Assembly: GCA_046635845.1 (NCBI GenBank) | Contig: JAQQXN010000002.1 | Source of the DNA: UBA168 sp011055275 | GTDB lineage: Archaea; Thermoproteota; Thermoprotei_A; Marsarchaeales; UBA168 | Length of the DNA stretch: 64,000 nucleotides | Direction: 5' to 3' (one strand) | Shown: positions 57,706 through 64,000 of the stretch, in pieces | Numbering within the stretch: position 1 is the first letter of the stretch | Layout of the letters: every line of letters starts with the position of its first letter | Translations under genes and position numbers: made by a program | Notes under the pieces: generated by a model | The model's database searches: none | Told to the model about the DNA's origin: nothing | The model's input: the letters and a program-made list of their open reading frames with translations, nothing else

Positions 57706-60371
57706 GTTTGTCGGATAAGAAGATAGTTAGAGGGATAAAGTTCGGACTTCTATCACCCGAAAAGATAGTAAAGCAGGCGGTAGTTGAGATAAACAGCCCC
57801 GAGACCTACGATCAAGATGGGCTTCCAGTTCCAGGAGGACTGATGGACAGAAGGCTTGGAACGGTGGAGCCTAGTCAGAGGTGTGAGACCTGTGGGGCTA
57901 GGGCTGGAAAGTGCCCAGGGCATTTTGGTTACATAAGGTTAGAGAGACCCGTTATACATCCGGGCCTTGCCAAAAAAATACACGAAACTCTCTCATCGGT
58001 TTGCAGGGAGTGCGGTAGGATAAAGTTGCCTGACGAGGAGCTTGCGAGCTATGAAAAGCAGATGAAGGAACTCGAAGGACGTAATCCGAACCTCGCCAAG
58101 GCTCTTTCAAAGGCCATAATCAAGAAGGCCTCTTCGGTGACCACGTGCCCTCACTGCGGTGCTACCAATTATCCCATCGAGTACGAGAGACCTACCACGT
58201 TCTATGAGCAGATGGGAGGCAAGAAAGGAGAGGCATCCTCGCTTGTTCGCATACCTCCCACAGAAATCAGGATCAGACTTGAAAAGATAAACGATGAAGA
58301 AGCCAAGCTCTTGGGTTGGGATCCCGAGGTTGCGAGGCCCGAGTGGTCCGTGCTGACTTATCTTCCTGTCCCACCAATTTCCATGAGGCCTGCCATAACC
58401 TTGGAGACGGGCCTTAGGTCGGAAGATGACTTGACGCACAAGTTGGTCGACATCCTAAGGGCTAACGAAAAGCTCAAGGAGCACATTTCAAGCGGAGCAC
58501 CTCAGTCAGTCATCGACGACGTCTGGGAACTTCTCCAGTATCACGTCATAACTTATTTTGACAACGAAACGCAGGGTGCTCCGTCGTCCAGGCATAGGAG
58601 CGGAAGGCCGCTTAGAACGCTGGCCCAGAGGCTCAAGGGGAAGGAAGGAAGGTTCAGGGGCAACCTTCTGGGCAAGAGGGTTGATTTCTCTTCCCGTTCG
58701 GTGATTTCACCCGATCCTTGGATAGGCGTCAATGAGGTAGGCGTGCCCATACATGTGGCCAAGATCCTCACGATACCCGAGAGGGTAACCGAGCTGAATC
58801 TAGATGAAATGAAGGAGCTGGTAAGAAGAGGACCGAACAACTATCCCGGCGCAAATTACGTCATAAGGCCCAACGGGGTGATGATAGATCTGAGGTACGT
58901 TAAGGACACCAACGAGATCGCGGAGGAGCTTGGCGTTGGCTTTACTGTTGAAAGACATTTGAGGGATGGAGACGTAGTGCTCTTCAACAGGCAGCCATCG
59001 CTTCACAGGCCATCCATAATGGGTCACATAGTGAGGGTTTTGCCGTACCGCACCTTCAGGCTTAACCCGGCCGTTTGCCCGCCTTATAACGCGGACTTCG
59101 ACGGTGATGAGATGAACCTTCACGTCCCTCAGGGCAAGGAAGCCGAGGCTGAGGCCAAGGAAATACTGCTGGTAGAAAAGAACATACTATCGCCGAGATT
59201 TGGAGGGCCGCTCATGGGAGCTATACAGGACTTCATATCGGGGGCTTACATGCTTACGAGGAAGTCGGTTCTACTTGAGAGAGATGAGGTCATGGACCTT
59301 CTATATGCCGGAAACTATGAGGGGCCTTTGCCCCCTCCGGCCATAACTGTCCCGAGGCCTCTTTGGACTGGTAAGCAGATCGTTAGCCTCTTTATACCAA
59401 AGGACATCAATTACTCGTCGAAGGCCAACTCTTGTGTGGGTTGTGGTGACTGTTCCTTTGATGATTGTCCAGGCGACGGCTTTGTGTACGTTAAGAACGG
59501 AGACCTTCTAATGGGTGTGCTTGACAAGAAGAGCATAGGCGCTACAGTGCCCAACTCGCTGCTGCACAGGATAGTGAAGGACGTGGGAAACGAGGCCGGA
59601 AGGGAGTTCATGGATAAGGCCTTCAAGGTGTTTCTTAGGTTCAGTGAGTGGAACGGCTTCACCGTTGGCCTCAAGGACCTCGAAATACCCTCAGCGGTTC
59701 GGGAGGTCATGAAGAAGCGCATAGCGGAGGTCGAGAAGGACATAGACGATGCCATTGGAGCCTATGAGAGGGGCGAAGTCGAGGCGGAAGCAGGAAAGAC
59801 CGCCGAGGAGGAGATAGAGGACATGATAATGGGCAAGTTGACGAAGCTAAGGGACGAGATAGGAGATATGGCAGCCAGAAACATGGATCATAACAGTCAC
59901 TCATACATAATGGCGTTGACTGGTGCAAGGGGATCCGTTCTAAACCTCACTCAAATATCTGCTATAGTTGGCCAGCAAGCTTCGAGGGGTGGCAGGATAG
60001 TTCGTGGCTACACGGACAGGACGTTGCCTGTATTTGATCACGGTGATATGTCGGCGAGGGGAAGGGGATTTGTCGAGAGCTCGTTCTATGAGGGATTGGA
60101 TCCGGTCGAGTTCTTCTTCCATGCCGTGACTGGAAGAGAAGGACTGGTAGACACGGCAGTCAGGACGTCCCAGAGCGGTTACATGCAGAGGAGGCTGATA
60201 CACGCGCTCGAGGACCTGCACGTGGAATACGACGGCAGCGTAAGGGGGGCTGAGGGAGAGCTCATACAGGTGCGCTATGGTGACGACGGCGTCGATCCAG
60301 CCAAGAGCGATCATGGTGTGGGGGTCAACTTAGATAAGATAATTGACGATGTGGTGCAGGAGGTGAAGTGA
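57702..60371 (+). CDS. rpoA1: DNA-directed RNA polymerase subunit A' (Rpo1N)
   Basis: N-terminal two-thirds of the largest subunit (889 aa). Zinc-binding clamp (CETCGARAGKCPGHFG), lid/rudder region, and the catalytic Mg site YNADFDGDEMNLHVPQ near residue 462. A cysteine set around residue 575 (CVGCGDCSFDDCPG) resembles a [4Fe-4S]-like or zinc motif. It ends at the trigger-loop side where the archaeal split with A'' occurs. Confidence 0.98.
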   Translation: MSLSDKKIVRGIKFGLLSPEKIVKQAVVEINSPETYDQDGLPVPGGLMDRRLGTVEPSQRCETCGARAGKCPGHFGYIRLERPVIHPGLAKKIHETLSSVCRECGRIKLPDEELASYEKQMKELEGRNPNLAKALSKAIIKKASSVTTCPHCGATNYPIEYERPTTFYEQMGGKKGEASSLVRIPPTEIRIRLEKINDEEAKLLGWDPEVARPEWSVLTYLPVPPISMRPAITLETGLRSEDDLTHKLVDILRANEKLKEHISSGAPQSVIDDVWELLQYHVITYFDNETQGAPSSRHRSGRPLRTLAQRLKGKEGRFRGNLLGKRVDFSSRSVISPDPWIGVNEVGVPIHVAKILTIPERVTELNLDEMKELVRRGPNNYPGANYVIRPNGVMIDLRYVKDTNEIAEELGVGFTVERHLRDGDVVLFNRQPSLHRPSIMGHIVRVLPYRTFRLNPAVCPPYNADFDGDEMNLHVPQGKEAEAEAKEILLVEKNILSPRFGGPLMGAIQDFISGAYMLTRKSVLLERDEVMDLLYAGNYEGPLPPPAITVPRPLWTGKQIVSLFIPKDINYSSKANSCVGCGDCSFDDCPGDGFVYVKNGDLLMGVLDKKSIGATVPNSLLHRIVKDVGNEAGREFMDKAFKVFLRFSEWNGFTVGLKDLEIPSAVREVMKKRIAEVEKDIDDAIGAYERGEVEAEAGKTAEEEIEDMIMGKLTKLRDEIGDMAARNMDHNSHSYIMALTGARGSVLNLTQISAIVGQQASRGGRIVRGYTDRTLPVFDHGDMSARGRGFVESSFYEGLDPVEFFFHAVTGREGLVDTAVRTSQSGYMQRRLIHALEDLHVEYDGSVRGAEGELIQVRYGDDGVDPAKSDHGVGVNLDKIIDDVVQEVK

Positions 60372-60372
60372 G

Positions 60373-61608
60373 TTGCCAAGAAGAAAGAAAGCCGCCGCGC
60401 CATCTGATGAAACCAAACAAGAGGAGAAGGATCCAGAACTTTTGATAAAGGAGGTAAGGGAGTCAGCGGTACTCCCTGAGTCATTGCTGGATCAGGTCGA
60501 GAAGAAGGCCAAGGAAAGGGGATTGACATACGAGCAGCTGAAGTCCGTCCTCGATAGGGTCATAGCCGAGTATCAAAAGGTTTCTGTAGAGCCAGGCGAG
60601 GCCGTGGGCGTGGTTGCAGCTCAATCCATAGGCGAGCCTGGAACGCAGATGACTCTTAGGACGTTCCACTACGCGGGCGTTAGAGAACTTGACGTCACGC
60701 TTGGTCTGCCTAGGCTAATAGAGATCGTGGACGCCAGTAAGGCTCCGCGCACTCCCATGATGAGAATTTACCTTGAGAAGCCCTACTCCGAAGACAGGGA
60801 AAAAGCAATGGATGTGGCCTCAAAGATCGAAGAAACGATCCTAAGCGACCTCGTGGAGAGCGTTGAGGTGAACGGGGCTGAGCTTTCCCTGACCGTTACG
60901 CTTGATGGTGGGATGCTTCAGGACAGGAAGATAACTTTTGACGACGTGATTTCCCTTGTGAAAAAGATAAAGGGAGCTAAGGTATCATCTCAGGATGCCG
61001 ATTCTGGCACGTTTGAGGTATCGCCTTCTGTGAGCGATTACAACGAGCTCATAGCCTTCCGCGAGAAGCTCCTCTCAATGCACGTGAAAGGGCTCAAGGG
61101 GATCGAGAGGGTATTCCTCTCAAGGACTAAGGGAGCTGACGGAAAAGAAGAGTACATGCTTATAACCAAGGGCTCGGACCTCGCGAAAGTTATGGAGGTG
61201 GAGGGCGTTGATACAACTAGGACCACGACAAACGACATAAATCAGGTATTTGAGGTCCTGGGCATCGAGGCCGCAAGGAACGCCATAATGCAGGAGATCA
61301 TGTCAACGCTGTCGGAAGCGGGCCTTGAAGTTGACGTTAGGCACGTCGAGCTCCTTGCGGATGCCATGACCTACTCGGGCATAGTCAAGCAGATAGGGAG
61401 GCACGGGGTCGTTGGAGAAAAGGCTAGTCCCCTTGCCAGGGCTGCCTTTGAGATGACCGTGAGGCACCTGCTCAACGCTGCAATAGCCGGCGAAGAGGAC
61501 CAGATAAAGGGAGTATCGGAAAGCGTCATCGTCGGGCAGCCCATACCTATGGGTACCGGAATGGTGGACCTTCGCATGAAGCTGTTCTCGAAGTCAGCCA
61601 AGAAGTGA
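60373..61608 (+). CDS. rpoA2: DNA-directed RNA polymerase subunit A'' (Rpo1C)
   Basis: C-terminal part of the largest subunit (411 aa). GEAVGVVAAQSIGEPGTQMT then TLRTFHYAGV marks the bridge/trigger-loop region; HVELLADAMTYSGIVKQIGR near the end is the clamp base. It starts at TTG, one base after rpoA1. In many archaea rpl30e follows; here nusA follows directly after a promoter and leader ORF. Confidence 0.97.
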   Translation: MPRRKKAAAPSDETKQEEKDPELLIKEVRESAVLPESLLDQVEKKAKERGLTYEQLKSVLDRVIAEYQKVSVEPGEAVGVVAAQSIGEPGTQMTLRTFHYAGVRELDVTLGLPRLIEIVDASKAPRTPMMRIYLEKPYSEDREKAMDVASKIEETILSDLVESVEVNGAELSLTVTLDGGMLQDRKITFDDVISLVKKIKGAKVSSQDADSGTFEVSPSVSDYNELIAFREKLLSMHVKGLKGIERVFLSRTKGADGKEEYMLITKGSDLAKVMEVEGVDTTRTTTNDINQVFEVLGIEAARNAIMQEIMSTLSEAGLEVDVRHVELLADAMTYSGIVKQIGRHGVVGEKASPLARAAFEMTVRHLLNAAIAGEEDQIKGVSESVIVGQPIPMGTGMVDLRMKLFSKSAKK

Positions 61609-61611
61609 GAA

Positions 61612-61620
61612 GACTTAAAT
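61612..61620 (+). promoter_or_regulatory. Internal TATA box before nusA
   Basis: GACTTAAAT is centred 26 nt upstream of ATG 61642, the start of a 19-codon leader ORF. Confidence 0.5.
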
Positions 61621-61641
61621 CCCAAGAACGGTGATCAAATC

Positions 61642-61701
61642 ATGAAAACCGGAATAGCGAGCAAATCGCTTCCCGAGGGGCTTAGACCCCTGTGCGTTTG
61701 A
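61642..61701 (+). promoter_or_regulatory. Leaderless 19-codon upstream ORF with hairpin before nusA
   Basis: The ORF encodes MKTGIASKSLPEGLRPLCV and stops 11 nt before ATG 61713. A GGGG-CTTAGA-CCCC hairpin (61677-61690) overlaps its 3' half. The arrangement could couple leader translation or hairpin formation to nusA expression; this is inferred from sequence only. Confidence 0.4.
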
Positions 61702-61712
61702 AGGGTCGAAAG

Positions 61713-62144
61713 ATGGAATTAGAGAAGAAGGAGATAAAGCTAACACCTCAGGAGCTCAGGGCCATGTCATTGTTCTACTCCGCTACGGGAAAAGCGGCGA
61801 AAGACTGTGTCATAGACGAGGAGAACAACCGCATAATATTCTTGGTAGATCCAGCCGACGTTCCTATGGCAATTGGTAAAGGAGGCGTAAACGCGAAGAG
61901 GGCTTCGGCGTTACTTGGCAAGAGCGTCGAGGTCGTGGAGTACTCTCCGTTCTTTGAAGGGCTTACGAGGAATGCCTTGGCCCCGGTACGCGTCTTATCG
62001 GTCAAGGAGGAAAACGGAAGAGCGGTGGTAAAGGTCAGGGACGAGGACAGAGGGCTTGCCATAGGGAGCGGCGGAAAGACGGCTGCCAAGTTGAAGCTTC
62101 TGTTAGGCAGGTACTTCGGCATTAAGGAAGTGGTTATAAGGTGA
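61713..62144 (+). CDS. nusA: Transcription factor NusA (archaeal, KH domains only)
   Basis: A 143-aa archaeal NusA comprising two KH RNA-binding domains with GxxG loops: PMAIGKGGVNAKRASALLGK and GLAIGSGGKTAAKLKLLLGR. It lacks the bacterial N-terminal polymerase-binding domain. ATG 61713 is preferred; GTG 61692 lies in the leader ORF end. It follows rpoA2 in the polymerase operon. Confidence 0.93.
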   Translation: MELEKKEIKLTPQELRAMSLFYSATGKAAKDCVIDEENNRIIFLVDPADVPMAIGKGGVNAKRASALLGKSVEVVEYSPFFEGLTRNALAPVRVLSVKEENGRAVVKVRDEDRGLAIGSGGKTAAKLKLLLGRYFGIKEVVIR

Positions 62145-62165
62145 GAAGCCCCTGACACCTGACAA

Positions 62166-62175
62166 CGTTTAAATG
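62166..62175 (+). promoter_or_regulatory. TATA box of ssb
   Basis: CGTTTAAATG is centred 30 nt upstream of ATG 62200. Confidence 0.5.
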
Positions 62176-62199
62176 CGCTTGGGTCTCTTAAACTGAGAT

Positions 62200-62622
62200 A
62201 TGTCAGATAACGCGATGCCGGTTATGAGAATTAGGCCTGGGTTAAATCACGTTGATGTGCTTGTTCGGGTTATAGATGCCAGGGAAAAGAGGAGCGTTGT
62301 CACGTCTACCGGGACAAAAGACATGAGCGAGGCCACGGTTGGCGATGAAAGCGGAAGGGTAAGGCTTGTGTTGTGGGGAGATAAGGCTGGTTCGCTTAAG
62401 AAGGGACAGCCAGTTCTGATTAAGAACGCGTTCGTCACGGAATTCCATGGACAGCTTCAGCTAAATGCGGGAGAATACAGTGCCGTGCTTGAAGCCAATG
62501 ATTCGGCGGTGCCTGACGAGAATTCCATCCCGAAAGTTGAGCCGAGACACTCTAAAAGCGAAGGATACCGCAGAGGTCCTCGCGGGAGCAGTTTCAGGCA
62601 TTGGCATTCGCGCGGCTACTGA
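62200..62622 (+). CDS. ssb: Single-stranded DNA-binding protein (crenarchaeal single-OB type)
   Basis: A 140-aa OB-fold protein with the order VDVLVRVIDAREKRSVVTST, MSEATVGDESGRVRLVLWGD and FHGQLQLNAGEYSAVLEAND, closely matching the Sulfolobus-type SSB fold pattern. The C-terminal tail is Arg/Gly/Ser-rich (GYRRGPRGSSFRHWHSRGY), replacing the usual acidic or GRGG tail. It probably protects ssDNA in replication and repair. Its presence supports a TACK affiliation. Confidence 0.9.
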   Translation: MSDNAMPVMRIRPGLNHVDVLVRVIDAREKRSVVTSTGTKDMSEATVGDESGRVRLVLWGDKAGSLKKGQPVLIKNAFVTEFHGQLQLNAGEYSAVLEANDSAVPDENSIPKVEPRHSKSEGYRRGPRGSSFRHWHSRGY

Positions 62623-62819
62623 ATCGCTTGGCTTGCCACCGGATCAGGGCCCGTCCAGCGAGCAGCCTAGCACCCCTCACGCTGCTCAGGGTAATTACTA
62701 AACCAGGGCATTTAAAAAAGATGAAGGTGTTATCGGTTTTCGTTTTGTAAGGGAGTCAAGGGGAACGGAAGTCCCCTTAAGGAAACGGGAGCCCCCCTCA
62801 TGGAAGTTCCACGAACCTC

Positions 62820-63335
62820 TAACCGTAGAGAGGCCCTTGCCAGCGGCGCTCTCCCGGTGCGGGCGGCAAGGCGAACATCCTCTGTGGATGCCGGAAAAAC
62901 CAGAGCCATCGGTTAGTGCAGTTCACGTCAGCTTAATGATGAAATGAGCAGGAAAGCTTTGACCTTCGGGGAGGAGATGAATTGCGGAAATCACATAAAT
63001 AGCAAAGGAAAGAACGTGAATGTGGAAAGCCCTGCGGATAAGTCCTCTAATGGAGGCATGCAGGATACTCCCACAGCAAATCCAGCCACTGGCTGGTCTG
63101 GAATGCCTCCACAGTCTGTTCCCAGGTGATAAAGGCATATCCAGATTGCACGCAGACAGGGATGCATGTAAGGGGAGCGCTGATACCCCAGAGGGGCAAC
63201 GTTTGGGATAGGAACGATTCCGAAACCAAGAATGGAGGTTCCGCAAAACGCTCCCAGACCGCGAGGGATGATGGAGTAACAGGAAGCAAAAGCAGAACCT
63301 CCGTCGCTTCAGCGAGGAGAGCATGTCAGCTTTAA
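62820..63335 (+). mobile_element. Decayed IS200/IS605-type element with two hairpin ends
   Basis: Begins with the block shared with 27830-27904, then CCGGAAAAACCA, then ATGAGCAGGAAAGCT and a TTCG-loop region ending ATGAATTGCGG (62944-62987), a degenerate TnpB-like tail (about 63120-63230, …LHADRDA…), and a terminal hairpin CTCC-CGC-TTCA-GCG-GGAG (63299-63321) followed by GCATGTCAG. It parallels the element at 36876-37195 in order. Nothing else was recognised in 62702-62819 or 63336-63655. Confidence 0.6.
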
Positions 63336-63658
63336 GAATACCCGTTAAGAATAATTCTGGAAGAAAATGAGTTGTACGCGTTAAGACAGGTTTTGCATTT
63401 GTTCGATTGCACATGGGCGGTGCTTGCGCCGGATTAAGGGGGTTGCGGTGGAACTCCAGTGCAATAACGCGATACAAGGTGATTTATCAGGACCTACGGG
63501 GCCTGCCCTGCTAGCTGGAGAGAAACCCATATTTCCTAGAAATTTTGTTCAATTAAGGTCAGCTAATCCGAAAGATTTTTTCGTCGCGTGGGAATTAACC
63601 GAAGCTTATTTCTAATATTTCTCCTGATTTGAATATTTTTTCATTTAAATTACATAAG

Positions 63659-63669
63659 TCTTATATATG
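63659..63669 (+). promoter_or_regulatory. TATA box of the solute-binding protein gene
   Basis: TCTTATATATG is centred about 28 nt upstream of TTG 63692. Confidence 0.55.
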
Positions 63670-63691
63670 GTTTGGTTCATTTACGGTAAAA

Positions 63692-64000
63692 TTGGCGCAA
63701 GAACCTAAACGTAGGATGAATCTCGTGGCAATCGTTATAATTATAATAGTTGTGGCAGGAGCTGCAGGATACGCGTGGTACAGGCTTTCGCGTGAGGGAA
63801 GCAGCAGCGCTGGTTCCAGGGAAGTCGTAATAGGCCCCTCGAATCCAAACACTTTGATTGACATAGGTACTGGCGGTGTTATAACTACGCCTGATGCGTT
63901 AGATCCCGCAACGGGCTTCTATGGGGTCGATAGCGGAGTATTTCAGGCGGTATATCAGGGCCTTGTTACCTTTAATGGCTCGTCCTTAACGCAGCTAGTT
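63692..64000 (+). CDS. ABC transporter solute-binding protein (family 5), 5' fragment
   Basis: 103 codons, cut at the window end. Starts MAQEPKRRMNLVAIVIIIIV, with a single N-terminal hydrophobic segment (about residues 9-28) serving as signal or membrane anchor, followed by a Ser/Gly linker (SREGSSSAGSR). The sequence TPDALDPATGFYGVDSGVFQ continues AVYQGLVTFNGSS, the N-terminal pattern of peptide/nickel-type binding proteins. Ligand unknown. Confidence 0.75.
   Translation, partial: MAQEPKRRMNLVAIVIIIIVVAGAAGYAWYRLSREGSSSAGSREVVIGPSNPNTLIDIGTGGVITTPDALDPATGFYGVDSGVFQAVYQGLVTFNGSSLTQLV

Noticed and set aside
62465..62701. Alternative frame giving a different C-terminal tail to SSB
   Set aside because: It would need a programmed frameshift; the normal frame already ends in an Arg/Gly tail and no slippery site was seen.
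63126..63335. 69-codon ORF in the 63-kb interval as a real gene
   Set aside because: It lacks a promoter and overlaps the decayed IS200/IS605-type tail and hairpin; the TnpB-like content is too degraded.

Overview
The window is a chromosomal segment of an archaeon. It carries unsplit rpoB with split rpoA1/rpoA2, Spt4/Rpo7, aIF2-gamma, aIF5B, KEOPS subunits (Kae1, Bud32, Pcc1), eukaryote-type ribosomal proteins (L7Ae, S28e, L24e, S6e, S24e, S27ae, S3ae, S15/S13e, L15e), ABCE1 and an A-type ATPase. Unsplit RpoB, a crenarchaeal-type single-OB SSB and tRNA/mRNA introns point to the TACK side of the tree. I cannot name the lineage, and a Thermoplasmata-like relative is not excluded. TTG is a very common start codon. 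First genes of transcripts usually start about 22-28 nt downstream of a TATA box centre (leaderless). Internal operon genes overlap their neighbour (ATGA, GTGA, TTGA) or follow a GGTG/GGAG ribosome binding site.

Layout. 1-1883: end of a prenyl synthase gene and gltX. 1930-5350: an M1 aminopeptidase convergent with an unknown helix-turn-helix protein. 5460-10527: translation operon L7Ae-S28e-L24e-Ndk-aIF5B-S6e-aIF2gamma-PIN. 10509-11941 (minus): Spt4, Rpo7 and a D-lyxose isomerase-like cupin. 12102-16404: dephospho-CoA kinase, S24e, S27ae, Kae1, Bud32, XTP/dITP pyrophosphatase, RtcA. 16457-18992: purA-purB. 19029-22033: pcc1, S3ae, an unknown protein, a sugar nucleotidyltransferase. 22227-27566: an ECF-transporter set (S, ATPase, T) interrupted by the divergent S15 / degenerate RecJ-Cdc45-like pair. 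27979-38878: dispersed single genes (L15e, SerA-like, YchF, HtpX, two stand-alone THUMP proteins around a CAT tRNA, LarE, DUF763, AbrB-PhoU, Pcm). 39558-44716: ATPase operon F-E-A-B-D plus DUF371. 44835-46443: Pit phosphate permease with its DUF47 partner. 47300-53878: ATPase I, a TFS-like protein, ABCE1, DUF89, tRNA-Lys with an intron, ATPase C and H. 53997-62622: Rpo5-RpoB-RpoA1-RpoA2-NusA-SSB. 63692-end: start of a solute-binding protein.

The most striking observation is a 26-nt bulge-helix-bulge (BHB) intron inside the aIF5B coding sequence (6844-6869). Removing it at the canonical BHB cut sites exactly restores the reading frame and the conserved G-domain sequence. Other points of interest are a CTG-started spt4, a TFS-like protein lacking its catalytic ribbon, two leaderless 19-codon upstream ORFs (before the TFS-like gene and nusA), a predicted three-way-junction RNA before the ECF S component, several tiny coupled ORFs, and a set of decayed IS200/IS605-TnpB traces and hairpins filling most large intergenic gaps.
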